A DNA stretch of 64,000 nucleotides from Alkalihalobacillus sp. YIM B00296 (lineage in GTDB: Bacteria > Bacillota > Bacilli > Bacillales > Fictibacillaceae): positions 34,329-98,328 of the forward strand of contig NZ_JAIBLJ010000013.1 in NCBI RefSeq assembly GCF_020179385.1, in the 5' to 3' direction. The position numbers and the translations under genes are program-made. The notes beneath the pieces were generated by a model, which saw nothing but the letters and a program-made list of their open reading frames with translations, did not search any database and was not told the origin of the DNA. Each line of letters begins with the position of its first letter. Positions within the stretch are counted from its first letter, which is position 1. Shown here piece after piece: positions 17,434-25,787 of this stretch.

Positions 17434-18312
17434 TTGATTTTGAATTTATTGAGCATTAATAATTTATCTGAATTTCAAATAGCCGAGATTTTTGATTTGA
17501 CCGACAAACTAAAACTTCATAACTATGCAAATGTTTTAAATGGAAAAACATTTATATTATTTTTCCCAGAGTCAAGTATAAGAACTAGAATTACTTTTGA
17601 AAAAGCGATAAAAGATTTTGGGGGAGAATGCATATTATTTCCTCCAGAGACTCTGGATAAGAGGGAGCAGTTAAGAGATGTTATTCAATAAATTGAAAAC
17701 TGGGCTGACGGTGTGATTGTTAGACACCCGGATTTTTCAAAAACCCAGGAATTATCAAAGTACACTTCTATTCTAATCATTAATGCGATGACCTCTGATA
17801 ATCACCCATGTGAGATTTTATCTGATTTGTATTCTATTAGTAAAATAAAAGAGAATTATAGGGATCTCGTGTATACATTCGTTGGTGGAGCGAGTAATAT
17901 TTCGAGGTCGTGGATGAACATTGCAAAAGTTATGAACCTCAAATTTAATCATGTTTGTACAAGTGGTAATGAACTATGTAAAGATAACCTTAATTATAAA
18001 TTTCATTCGGATCTTGAAACAGTATTGATGAGCAGTGATGTGATTTTGACAGATTCCCTATCCAGTGATTTACGAACAAATAAGTACATAAATAAATATC
18101 AAATAACCTTAGAGAGAATGAAATTAACAAAGAGACATTCAATATTAAATCCATGTCCACCATTTTTTAGAAATGAAGAGGTTAGTGAAGATGCTATTTC
18201 CTCAGATTATTTTGTTGGGTATACATTTAAACAGAATTTGATTAATGTTCAACAAGCTTTCATTTTATATTGTTGTGGATTAAATAAAGGTTTTTGGACT
18301 AACGAAGGGTAA
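17434..18312 (+). pseudogene. aspartate/ornithine carbamoyltransferase-like gene with in-frame stop
   Basis: TTG 17434 (GAGGGAGG site) starts a frame of 293 codons broken only by a TAA at 17689-17691. The frame is the same before and after it. The fold is that of transcarbamylases. ESSIRTRITFEKAIKDFGGE corresponds to the carbamoyl-phosphate loop (STRTR-SFE), NHPCEILSDLYSI to the HPxQ motif, and FVGGASNISRSWMN starts the second domain. The loop has SSIRTR in place of xSTRTR and HPCE in place of HPCQ or HPTQ, so it is a divergent paralogue and not housekeeping pyrB or argF. It lies alone, with no pyrimidine or arginine genes beside it. A strong terminator follows at 18380. Confidence 0.75.
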
Positions 18313-18350
18313 AAGTTCAATAAGGGTGAACCCGTTTCAATGACCTGAGT

Positions 18351-18382
18351 AATTCCAGAATAGGGCGCTTAAATTTAATAAA
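18351..18382 (+). repeat. intergenic element copy 8
   Basis: TTCCAGAATAGGGCGCTT followed by AAATTTAATAAAA. Between the carbamoyltransferase relic and its terminator. Confidence 0.6.
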
Positions 18383-18428
18383 AGGAGTGAACATATTAGT
18401 CATGACTAATATGTTCTCCTTTATTTTT
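18380..18428 (+). terminator. long Rho-independent terminator
   Basis: Near-perfect palindrome of about 19 bp per arm (AAAGGAG-GAACATATTAGTC and its complement) followed by TTTATTTTTT. It may act for both strands. Confidence 0.85.
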
Positions 18429-18436
18429 TAGGTTTT

Positions 18437-18532
18437 TTATAATTTAGGTATTGATAACTTAAACTCGGTCAGATAGCCCTCATCTGAAAAGGCTTCTTCT
18501 GATCTATAAAGCAACATCGGGCTAATAAACAT
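18437..18532 (-). pseudogene. N-terminal stub of an ATP-dependent DNA ligase-like gene
   Basis: ATG 18532 with an AGAGGAG site on the minus strand opens MFISPMLLYRSEEAFSDEGY, then LTEFKLSIPKL and a stop. The beginning resembles the first residues of bacterial ATP-dependent DNA ligases up to the catalytic-lysine strand (E-x-K-x-D-G), where the match ends. I read it as a gene deleted just before its catalytic motif. A short match, so tentative. Confidence 0.4.
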
Positions 18533-18603
18533 ATAAAACTCCTCTTGATATTGATACATTGAATAAGGCTTAATGTAACTAGGGGTTTATTAAGTAGAAA
18601 TGT

Positions 18604-19194
18604 TCAAGAATTTATGGGCAAAAAAGAGGAAACCAGCCTGTTATTTTTGGTTGGGTGATAATAAAGGATAACGACTCCTGTATCGTTATACACTTTGGTG
18701 TCTACAAGTTTTAGATTAGTTATATCCTTAATGTTTTTGAATAACGGTTTACCACTACCCATGATGATCGGGAAGACCCAAATCCGGTATTCATCAATTA
18801 AGTTTTCATTCGTAAGTGCTTGTACGATACTTGTACTACCAATGATTAATATATCTTTGCCAGGTTGTTGTTTTAATTTCCATACTTCTTCCCCAATATT
18901 TCCTTTTACCAATCTTGAATTATTCCATTTCACTTTTTGTAGAGTCTCTGAGAAAACCACTTTCTGTGTTTGATTGATCTCATCCGCCGTTTTACCCGTA
19001 GCAGAAGACCATAGTTCTGCAAACTCCTGATATGTCTCTCGACCTAATAACATAGTGTCTGCCTTATGATGTTGGTCGAAGGAGATTTCCTCCATTTCAT
19101 CATTGAATTTAGTAGACGCCCAATCCATTTCTCCATTAGGTGCTGTAATAAAGCCATCCAGCGATACAAACGTCGATGCAATTACTTTTCTCAT
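18604..19194 (-). CDS. DHFR/RibD C-terminal domain reductase family protein
   Basis: 196 residues starting MRKVIASTFVSLDGFITAPN. The longer upstream frame is rejected because the AAAGGAGA site fits ATG 19194. The single domain is the dihydrofolate-reductase-like RibD C-terminal fold: SLDGFI near the start, MLLGRETYQEF, KVVFSETL, then DILIIGSTSIVQALTNENLI and FPIIMGSGKPLF, which contact NADPH. This is the widespread small YwjB/YyaP type, cytoplasmic, with unknown substrate. True folate reduction is unlikely. It is convergent with the ligase stub. No operon partner. Confidence 0.88.
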   Translation of the reverse strand: MRKVIASTFVSLDGFITAPNGEMDWASTKFNDEMEEISFDQHHKADTMLLGRETYQEFAELWSSATGKTADEINQTQKVVFSETLQKVKWNNSRLVKGNIGEEVWKLKQQPGKDILIIGSTSIVQALTNENLIDEYRIWVFPIIMGSGKPLFKNIKDITNLKLVDTKVYNDTGVVILYYHPTKNNRLVSSFLPINS

Positions 19195-19376
19195 ACTCAT
19201 TCTCCTTTCAATTTCCCCCACTGTGAGAGGGCCTTCACGCAAGAGTCGACAATGTGTAGTCGGTTGCGCTCAGCAAGAGCATTTAAAGTTGTTTTCATAA
19301 ACATAATATAACCCATTAGGAATATTCCTGTAAAGGAATATTTTGATTTCTTCTTGAATATTAAAATCTCAGGGTT

Positions 19377-19411
19377 ATTCCAGAATCGGGTGCTTTTATG
19401 GAATAATACGC
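19377..19411 (+). repeat. intergenic element copy 9
   Basis: ATTCCAGAATCGGGTGCT followed by TTTATGGAATAATACGC. Clear copy. Confidence 0.65.
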
Positions 19412-19607
19412 TTCGAAATAATAATGATGAATGGCGTACTTATATGATCATTGAGTACGCCATTCATCTTTATTTTTCAATGTAATAATATATACGAAAG
19501 CGTTTAGAAAAAACCTTCACTTATACACATCTATCATATACTTTTGCCCAAGTATCTTCTTCGGTTTTTTTGGGATTATGGGCATATACATCTATTAACA
19601 TAAACGT

Positions 19608-20072
19608 TTAAGAGAACAAATCATCGAAAATATTATTACGTTTGTGTTTTCTCTTACGGCTGTTGTTATTGTTTAAAACTCTAAATGCTTCTATAACTTT
19701 TCTAGCAAATTGTAGTGGTGGTTCAACTGATTCGAAATGCATATACATTGCTCTAGGTTCTTCAAACAACCAGTGGTTATGAACTGCAGTAACGATGAGA
19801 TCTCTTTTTCGAAGTTCTGTTAAGAGGGGGTTAACTTCTTCCTGTAAAAGAACAGTTTCTCCTAAGTTTAATGCCCTGCCTCTACTATCAATATTTTCAA
19901 AAGTAAAGAATTGAGGAATGACTAGTGGGGATTGAGTGGGGCGTCCAAGAATTGTAAATCGAAGGTTACGGAATTTTTGTACTAGACAAACATCATTTTC
20001 ATCTAAACTTCCTTCTCCTCCAAGAATCCTAGCAAATTCCTGGCATAGTCTTTCAAGTTCTTCTCGATTCAT
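19608..20072 (-). CDS. DUF1259 (LpqO/LppY-like) protein
   Basis: 154 residues from ATG 20072, chosen because GGGAGG lies about 8 nt upstream. The longer frame has no site. It is one DUF1259 domain: an N-terminal helix, central strands (RFTILGRPTQSPLVIP) and the characteristic VTAVHNHWLFEEPRAMYMHF followed by ESVEPPLQFARKV. The family appears as single or double domains in bacilli and as LpqO/LppY lipoproteins in actinobacteria. No enzymatic role is established. There is no signal peptide, so a cytoplasmic protein is likely. The tail (NNNNSRKRKHKRN) is low complexity and basic. Confidence 0.85.
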   Translation of the reverse strand: MNREELERLCQEFARILGGEGSLDENDVCLVQKFRNLRFTILGRPTQSPLVIPQFFTFENIDSRGRALNLGETVLLQEEVNPLLTELRKRDLIVTAVHNHWLFEEPRAMYMHFESVEPPLQFARKVIEAFRVLNNNNSRKRKHKRNNIFDDLFS

Positions 20073-20278
20073 AATATAGCCTCCCTTCAAAAGGATAAAA
20101 ATATTAAATTGTAAAACCTTTAGTATCATATATATGAAATAACCTAATATTTGAAATGGACAAATGTATAAATCTATTAAAACAATTAATAGTGGAAGAA
20201 AAAATAGTGTTATTGTATAAATGGCCCAGTTAGATATGACTGGGGGAATCTAGCTATTCAATATTTTAATACCGTTGT

Positions 20279-20313
20279 TCAATTTAAGGGGACATTTCTT
20301 GAATAAGAAAGCT
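20279..20313 (+). repeat. intergenic element copy 10
   Basis: TTCAATTTAAGGGGACAT followed by TTCTTGAATAAGAAAGC. Confidence 0.55.
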
Positions 20314-20398
20314 ACATTTTTGAATCGAAAAAGGAAAGTTAAATGTTCAAATAGAAGTGAACATATTAATCAGATATCTTACAGGGAGGAGGGTGGAA

Positions 20399-21142
20399 TT
20401 GTTTAGAACATTAGGAACTAAAATTCTTGATGGAGCGCCAAACTATTTTGTTATAGAAAATATCGGGCAGGTATCCTCTATAAACCACTTTGAAAATCTT
20501 TTACAGGAGATGAGCGAATATGTCACAAAGAAAGGTATCCCATCTGTAACGGTCGTTTTAAACGAAAAAGAAGCATTGAACAATAATTATATTGATTTAC
20601 TGGGGGATTACGATTTTTGGCAGCACGACACGCAATATTTTTATAAAAGAGATCTAAATTCTTTAAAGGAATCCATACAAGTAAGATCCATCGAAATCAA
20701 ATCTATTGAACAAACAACCACTGACTTATTTAAAAAAATCTGGCAAGAAGTCATGACCGAGTCACTAAATGTCCCTTCGACCCTATCCATTGAAAAGGAA
20801 TTTGAGGGTATGAAATCCGAACTAGGCACTGATTATACAAAAAGTTGTCTGATCGCTTATTATGACAAAAATCCGATTGGGATGACTATGCCACACATCG
20901 AACAAGGGACCTTTGATGAAGGTCGACTATTTTATTTTGGATTAGTTCCCAAGTATCGAGGTAAAAAATGGGGAACAACACTTCATAAACTTTCCCTGCA
21001 ATTTCTTAAAAGCATGGGAGCTACCTACTACATCGGTGCAACTGGATGTAGAAATATTCCAATGCAACGCATCTTTGAGGCTAACGGTTGTAAAATGTTC
21101 GAAAAGAAAATCATCTATAGGTTAAAAAGACAATCTACTTGA
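20399..21142 (+). CDS. GNAT-family N-acetyltransferase
   Basis: 247 residues if the TTG at 20399 is used, which has a GGGAGGAGG site. The ATG at 20357 has none. The C-terminal half is a GNAT domain: CLIAYYDKNPIGMTMPHIEQ, LFYFGLVPKYRGKKWGTTLHK (acetyl-CoA pyrophosphate loop, R/Q-x-x-G-x-G/A type) and TGCRNIPMQRIFEANGCKMF, a typical GNAT C-terminal strand. The N-terminal 120 residues may be a degenerate second GNAT fold. Acceptor unknown. Stand-alone gene, apparently intact. Confidence 0.85.
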   Translation: MFRTLGTKILDGAPNYFVIENIGQVSSINHFENLLQEMSEYVTKKGIPSVTVVLNEKEALNNNYIDLLGDYDFWQHDTQYFYKRDLNSLKESIQVRSIEIKSIEQTTTDLFKKIWQEVMTESLNVPSTLSIEKEFEGMKSELGTDYTKSCLIAYYDKNPIGMTMPHIEQGTFDEGRLFYFGLVPKYRGKKWGTTLHKLSLQFLKSMGATYYIGATGCRNIPMQRIFEANGCKMFEKKIIYRLKRQST

Positions 21143-21283
21143 ATTTATATAGGATCTAATAAGGCTGCTTCATTTGTATAAAAGACAGGTTCCTATCCTG
21201 AACTATTTCTCATATTTTTCAGTTTTTACATTCGGGGGCAAATCTGAAATAGGGTAGGCTTTAAAAAAGGTAGGTGCAATAAA

Positions 21284-21911
21284 GTGAGAAAGGTAGTAGT
21301 TTGTCTTTATGATGAGGAATGGCCGAAGATGTTTCTTCAGAAGAAAATCAAACTACAAAGCATTTATGGATCGCAGATAGTTAAAATTCATCACATAGGT
21401 AGTACCACAATAAAAGGTCTAAAAGTAAAACCAAGATATTATGCCAGTGGTTAAAATATAAACGAAGTAGATAAATTTGATGATCAAATGAGGGCAATTG
21501 GATATGAACCAAGGGGTAAAAACGGAATACAAGGATAAAAGGACTCATCATATTCACATATATCAACAGGGTGATGAACAGATAGAACGCCACTTAGATT
21601 TTAGAGGTAATTTGAGAATTAATAGTAAACTGAAAAATGAATATGGTGTTTTAAAAGAAAAATTATCAAAACAATTTCCATATGATATGGACCTATATAT
21701 TAAAGGAAAATGCAACCTAGTATCTAAGATTGAGGATAAAGCATTGAAAACTGGTTTCAAAATACATAATAGTTCTAAATTAAATTGTTATTCAAGAAAA
21801 GGTGAGATTTCTGCACAAGGTGATCGCCTTTCTTTTACTGAACAATTGGGTAGGATAACGGCGGAAACGGTGTTTAAGTTTGACCAATATAAGTGCCAGG
21901 TTGTGGAATGA
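21284..21911 (+). pseudogene. GrpB-family (UPF0157) protein, frameshifted
   Basis: Two or more shifts break one GrpB-like sequence. GTG 21284 gives VCLYDEEWPKMF...KIHHIGSTTIKGLKVKPR, where GrpB proteins have IHHIGSTSV and KPIIDI. The frame is lost and regained at NINEVDKFDDQMRAIGYEPR. After another shift THHIHIYQQGDEQIERHLDF, YGVLKEKLSKQFP and KIEDKALK follow. Beyond about 21750 the frame runs on to 21911 with no family match. GrpB belongs to the nucleotidyltransferase superfamily. This copy is dead. Confidence 0.75.
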
Positions 21912-21976
21912 TACAGGGAGTTTTGGGAGAGTACCAAAGTCATTATTATAAAATCAGAGGGAGTGGTGTGATAAAT

Positions 21977-22450
21977 ATGTCTCACGCTAAAGATGTTTTG
22001 GCCGATCAGTTGTTAGCAAATGCGAACGACCTTAGCTGGTACATACCGTTTTCAGAATCAGTTACAAACTTGTCAGAGGAAGAAGCGTTTTGGAAACCCA
22101 ATGAGGAAAGTAATAGTATCGCTGAAATTGTACAACATCTCCTCTATTGGAATAAAACGTGGCAAAAGAGGTATCAAAAATCTCACGTTGATGCTGTTCC
22201 GCCCCTAGGTGATAATAAAGAAAGCTTTATTATTCCGAAAAACGAAAAATTTACTGACTTAAAAGAGCAGCTATTAAAAGTGCTCTTGCAGTGGCAAGAT
22301 CTACTCACTGAAGAAAAAATTGAAAGTGATATTTATGGTTTTCCTGAGACTGTAAAGTGGTGGGCAGTTCTTGGGAATCTATCCACACACAACGCTTATC
22401 ACATTGGACAAATCATTTATATCCGGAAACTGCAAAAGAGTTGGAATTAA
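21977..22450 (+). CDS. DinB-family protein
   Basis: 157 residues, DinB/YfiT four-helix bundle. Metal-binding positions are seen as His in IAEIVQHLLYWN and the two His residues in LSTHNAYHIGQIIYIRKL, the family's H...HxxxH arrangement. The FWKPNEESNS segment is also typical. Members are putative thiol-dependent S-transferases, such as bacillithiol transferases, in the cytoplasm. ATG 21977 is used. A GTG at 21968 closer to the GAGGGAG site is an alternative. It follows the dead grpB gene directly and may have shared its promoter. Confidence 0.88.
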   Translation: MSHAKDVLADQLLANANDLSWYIPFSESVTNLSEEEAFWKPNEESNSIAEIVQHLLYWNKTWQKRYQKSHVDAVPPLGDNKESFIIPKNEKFTDLKEQLLKVLLQWQDLLTEEKIESDIYGFPETVKWWAVLGNLSTHNAYHIGQIIYIRKLQKSWN

Positions 22451-22570
22451 CACCGGGTAGGAAGATTAATGGGCAGTTCACATAAAAAGTGCATTTTTAT
22501 ATAAACCATGATATGAGAGCAGTATGTATTAAAAAGGTATGATTAAAACATGCTGCTTATTTTATTCCTC

Positions 22571-22665
22571 TTAACCTTTGTTCTGCAAAAGGGGACTTTT
22601 CTGCAATAAGGCTGATTAAAATCAGTCTAAGAACGATTCTTCCGTTAAAGGGCTCAATTCAAAAG
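22571..22665 (+). repeat. intergenic element copies 11 and 12
   Basis: GTTCTGCAAAAGGGGACT...TCTGCAATAAGGCTG is followed after 30 bp by ATTCTTCCGTTAAAGGGCTC. Two degenerate members in tandem. Confidence 0.45.
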
Positions 22666-22845
22666 TATTGGATTGTGCCCATTGTTCTGTTAATTGGGGA
22701 GGGTTTCCAAAAAAGGATGTGTCTCATTTTTATTTAAAATATCATTTAAGTTAAAACCATAACTGGAGTATAGTAGGGTTGTAAACAACAAAACTTGAAA
22801 TAGATATGAGACCTTAGGGTTTATTACTGAAAAAACATCAAATGG

Positions 22846-22880
22846 AGGGCTTATCCGAAAAAGGGTAAGCTTTCTTTTTT
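22846..22880 (+). repeat. hairpin motif, copy A
   Basis: GGGCTTATCC-gaaaaa-GGGTAAGC followed by TTTCTTTTTT. The same small hairpin recurs at 24003. It could serve as a terminator. Confidence 0.5.
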
Positions 22881-23250
22881 ATGAAATTAATGATTGTTTT
22901 AGAATCAATAATTTGAAATAATTGGTACTAAGCAAGAGGGGAAATTAAATTTAAAAAAGGTAGCAACTGGTTGATAGTATATATAGAAATAGCCTAGTGG
23001 TTTAATGTCAACCATTTCAAAATAAAGAATTGGAAAACTATTTATTAATAAGGTATGAGGTCGTTAAAAAAGGGTACACCATTCATTTTTTATTCAATAG
23101 TAACTATCTTTTAGAAAAGAACCTACAGAAAAGATATATAGTCATATTGTTCTTAAATATAAATTTTCCATTTGTTGAAGAAAGGCATTATAATCAAAGA
23201 ATATCTAATTTGCTAAATCTTCTCAATTTTACTTAAAAGGGGCTGATATT

Positions 23251-23298
23251 ATGGAAAACGATAATAAGGTGGTAGACCCAAGTCGTTTCGTTCTTTAG
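23251..23298 (+). other. 15-codon mini-ORF with good ribosome site
   Basis: AAAAGGGG, 8 nt spacing, ATG 23251, reading MENDNKVVDPSRFVL then TAG, 28 bp before the DJ-1 gene. It could be a leader peptide or the stub of a deleted gene. Confidence 0.3.
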
Positions 23299-23326
23299 TC
23301 TAAAATCTTGATTAGGAGATGAACAG

Positions 23327-23842
23327 TTGAAAGCACTATTCTTTTTATACGAAGGTTATGTTGATTGGGAAATCAGCCCTTTGTCCTACATGTTAAATAT
23401 TTCTGATGTCGAAATTAAAACGGCCGCATTAAGCGATGAAGTCACTCACAAAGGAAAGTTCAAAGTAAAGGTTGATTTGAATATTGAAGATTGTAATCCC
23501 GCTGACTACGATATTTTGATCATACCAGGCGGAGAGCCTGCCCCGTTTAATAAGGATGAACGATTGTTGAATCTTATTAAAGGATTTGATGAACGAGGTA
23601 AAATGATCGCGGCAATTTGCGGGGGACCAACCTTTCTAGCGGCGGCAGATGTTCTTCGTCAAAGAAAATATTCAACATCAATTGATGACAACCCTGAATA
23701 TGCCCACTATTTCAATGACAATTTTATGAGTGAAAATGATATAACTGTATGCGAAAACTTAATTACCGCTGAAGGGAATGCTTATATTGAATTTGCTATT
23801 GCTGTTGGAAAAGAGTTGAAGATATTCGAGAAGACGAGTTAG
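23327..23842 (+). CDS. DJ-1/PfpI-family protein
   Basis: 171 residues, TTG start at 23327 with a TAGGAG site. Class I glutamine-amidotransferase-like fold of the DJ-1/PfpI superfamily. The nucleophile elbow AAICGGPTFLAAADVL has the reactive Cys (about residue 97), and LIIPGGEPAPF has the usual strand before it. Relatives (YoaZ, YdeA types) are putative stress-response hydrolases or chaperone-like proteins. No catalytic triad can be assigned with confidence. Intact, with a terminator after it. Confidence 0.87.
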   Translation: MKALFFLYEGYVDWEISPLSYMLNISDVEIKTAALSDEVTHKGKFKVKVDLNIEDCNPADYDILIIPGGEPAPFNKDERLLNLIKGFDERGKMIAAICGGPTFLAAADVLRQRKYSTSIDDNPEYAHYFNDNFMSENDITVCENLITAEGNAYIEFAIAVGKELKIFEKTS

Positions 23843-23888
23843 AAACTGTACTCTTCTTTAAAAATCAACTAAGGGGATAAAGTTTCTT

Positions 23889-23920
23889 TGATCAACCATT
23901 TTTTGGTTGGCCTTTTATAT
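23889..23920 (+). terminator. terminator after DJ-1 gene
   Basis: GATCAACCA-ttttt-TGGTTGGCC followed by TTTTATAT, about 50 bp past the stop. Confidence 0.65.
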
Positions 23921-23993
23921 CACCTTGAAAACAACCTATATAATTGATTGTGATCTTCCTCAAACGCAGCAAATTCATGGAAGTTTTTTGGGC

Positions 23994-24410
23994 TCATTGT
24001 TCCATTACCGGGGGCTTATCCGAAATAGGATAAGCTTCCTTTGAATACACTCCTAGGGCTGAAGCCAATAACACAATGAGTTCCTTTTCATATCGTAGGT
24101 TCAAAGAGATGAGAGCTTGTGCACCATGTTTCAAAGCGGCTTTGTAATTTTTCAATTGGTCATATCCGGCATCCATAAAGACAAAATCAAGGGCTTCCCT
24201 GAACTTAGACACATGGTCCTCTATTAATAAAGGACCTATGGACCATCATTGATATGAGTTGGTGTTACTTCAAGAGCTGTCGGTATTCACTATGCGCATC
24301 GATGGCAATATGGACCTTGTAACCGAACCAAGTGATTTTGTTTCTGAACTCATCGAATTTCGCTCCCCATGTGGCGAATCCGGAATCCATATATTTTGAC
24401 TTGGGACTCT
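23994..24410 (-). pseudogene. DDE transposase remnant (IS4/IS5-like), frameshifted
   Basis: On the minus strand three pieces of one transposase follow each other with frame changes: KFDEFRNKITWFGYKVHIAI with DAHSE (about 24300-24400), then ALEVTPTHINDGP, then FVFMDAGYDQLKNYKAALKH with GAQALISLNLR (23994-24212). D-A-G-Y-D is the second catalytic-Asp region of DDE transposases, and the first piece holds the strand with the first Asp. The 5' part and the C-terminal Glu region are missing. No paired terminal repeats could be assigned, so it is an old, truncated IS. Confidence 0.75.
24003..24028 (+). repeat. hairpin motif, copy B
   Basis: GGGGGCTTATCC-gaaata-GGATAAGC, a perfect stem of 8 bp like that at 22846. 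It lies inside the end of the transposase remnant. A worn third copy is at about 21231-21260. Confidence 0.5.
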
Positions 24411-24414
24411 ATAC

Positions 24415-24604
24415 TGTATATAGGGACTTCACTCTCCTTGTAGTTTTTGGTTTGTTTGCCTGTAATTTCTACAATTTGGGGTTAAGTCCCTTTTTTGTCT
24501 TTAAATCCCTTGATATACGAGGGTTAAAATTATGCAAAACGCTCAATTAGCAAAAGTATCACCTAAGCTCATTAAAATATGAATACTTGTGTGACTGAAC
24601 ACAA
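24415..24604. other. gap after transposase remnant
   Basis: Holds a long-range inverted repeat (AGGGACTT at about 24420 and AAGTCCCTTTTTT at about 24484) and a short ATG frame at 24531 (MQNAQLAKVSPKLIKI, then stop). Both may be scraps of insertion sequences. Confidence 0.35.
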
Positions 24605-25471
24605 TTAAATAGCTTGATATAGATCAGTAACAGTAGAGATAAAGATAGAAGTAGCTGGGGATATTTGTTCGTTCATACCTAACCCTATAATTCGATACGC
24701 TTCTTGCTCAAAATCAAGAAGGGTTATAGTAGAAGGAGCATTTTTCAAAACTAATTCCGGCCTAATGTTGATACCAATATTTGCTTGTACGAGGGAAAGT
24801 ATAGATTGATCATCTGAAACTTCGTATTTTACAGTGGGAACTATTTGATTATTATTAAAAAAATCCTCGACTTCATTATCCCAACCCTTTTTAGGTTTGA
24901 TCAAAGGATACTTTTCTATATCTTTTACTTTCATTATCCTTTGTTTCGAAAGAGGGTTTTCGTTTGATACAATACAATGAAGTTTATCTTTGATAAGTGG
25001 TATGAACTCGATGCTTTTGTTATCAGAATCTGTTGTGAAACAAATATCCAATTCTCCAGTGCTAACAGCTTTTTCAAGACTTTTATAATCATCTTCATAT
25101 ATTTCAACCGTAATCCCAGGATACTTTTCAGAGAATATATTTAATATTTTGGGAATCCATTGAGAAGTAACACTTGCAAATGACCCAACCTTGATCGTCC
25201 CTGTCTTCAATCCTTTCAATGTTTGAACTTCTTGCAATAAATTGTGATGTGTTTGCATGATTCTAAGTGTATATTCATATACCCTCTCTCCCTCATTAGT
25301 TAATTGTAGTCCGGTACGGCTCCTGATTAATAGAGGGATACCCAACTCTTCCTCAAAGCTTTTAAGGGCATGACTAACCCCTGACTGAGTCAAACCTAAT
25401 TCAAGACCAGCTTTGGTAATATTTCTTAACTGGACAACCTTATTAAAAACCTCATACCTTTGAATACTCAT
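24605..25471 (-). CDS. LysR-family regulator of the amino-acid catabolic island
   Basis: 288 residues. The winged HTH at the N-terminus reads MSIQRYEVFNKVVQLRNITK, then LGLTQSGVSHALKSFEEELG. The CysB/CynR-like effector domain follows (GTIKVGSFASVTSQWIPKIL). ATG 25471 has an AAGGGG site. It is divergent from the AGCS symporter, and a 47-bp sequence in this intergenic region is repeated exactly before the dehydrogenase gene at 27507. The simplest reading is that this protein binds both copies and activates symporter and catabolic genes when the substrate is present. This is an inference from position and sequence duplication. Confidence 0.92.
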   Translation of the reverse strand: MSIQRYEVFNKVVQLRNITKAGLELGLTQSGVSHALKSFEEELGIPLLIRSRTGLQLTNEGERVYEYTLRIMQTHHNLLQEVQTLKGLKTGTIKVGSFASVTSQWIPKILNIFSEKYPGITVEIYEDDYKSLEKAVSTGELDICFTTDSDNKSIEFIPLIKDKLHCIVSNENPLSKQRIMKVKDIEKYPLIKPKKGWDNEVEDFFNNNQIVPTVKYEVSDDQSILSLVQANIGINIRPELVLKNAPSTITLLDFEQEAYRIIGLGMNEQISPATSIFISTVTDLYQAI

Positions 25472-25484
25472 ATTCTACCCCTTA

Positions 25485-25531
25485 CATGAGAATTATTAAT
25501 ATAAATCATTCCAAACTTTCATTTTACTAAT
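25485..25531. promoter_or_regulatory. duplicated 47-bp putative operator/promoter, copy 1
   Basis: Starts CATGAGAATTATTAATATAA and is identical over 47 bp to 27385-27431. Similarity at about 80 percent continues for another 30 bp or so. It includes the AT-rich dyad ATTATTAATATAAAT, a plausible LysR box. It starts 14 bp upstream of the regulator's start codon. Confidence 0.7.
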
Positions 25532-25668
25532 ATCAATTGTCTGATTATACTGAAAATAAGTCAAGTAAAAAATTTGCGAATATTTAAAATCATTCAAATC
25601 ATCAAAGGTTAAGAGTAACAAAGAAGTTGGTGAATTTGCCGTTATCTTAAATAAACAAAGGGGGTTAC

Positions 25669-25737
25669 ATGAATCAAAAGGTGAGTAGATATTTTGTAAA
25701 CGCTTTCTTATATGTGGTGCATACTATTATTTGCTAA
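25669..25737 (+). CDS. putative leader peptide / small membrane peptide, 22 aa
   Basis: AAAGGGGG followed 5 nt later by ATG 25669 opens MNQKVSRYFVNAFLYVVHTI with IC and a stop. This is a basic start plus one apolar helix. It lies 50 bp before the symporter start, and the cre-like site at 25695 is inside it. It may be a genuine small membrane protein or a translated leader. No family is known to me. Confidence 0.4.
   Translation: MNQKVSRYFVNAFLYVVHTIIC
25695..25708 (+). promoter_or_regulatory. cre-like site (CcpA)
   Basis: TGTAAACGCTTTCT matches the catabolite-responsive element TGWNANCGNTNWCA at 13 of 14 positions. It lies in the symporter leader, downstream of the likely promoter, where CcpA would block elongation. 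Confidence 0.55.
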
Positions 25738-25787
25738 TGTTTTGAAAAATAGTTTAAACACTTTCAATTTTCGATAGGAGGATTTTG

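Larger units (their letters stand above)
22451..23326. other. 876-bp gap: repeats, hairpin and a mini-ORF
   Basis: Contains intergenic elements at 22571-22605 and about 22636-22665, a hairpin at 22846-22880, and a segment at 22913-22945 that matches the region before the gene at 7645 (AATTTGAAATAATTG-TACTA-GCAA). A 68-codon TTG frame at 23030-23236 is Ile/Asn/Leu-rich and has no ribosome site, so I do not call it. Confidence 0.5.

Noticed and set aside
23030..23236. 68-codon plus-strand frame
   Set aside because: TTG start without Shine-Dalgarno, composition dominated by Ile, Asn, Leu and Phe as expected of AT-rich non-coding DNA.
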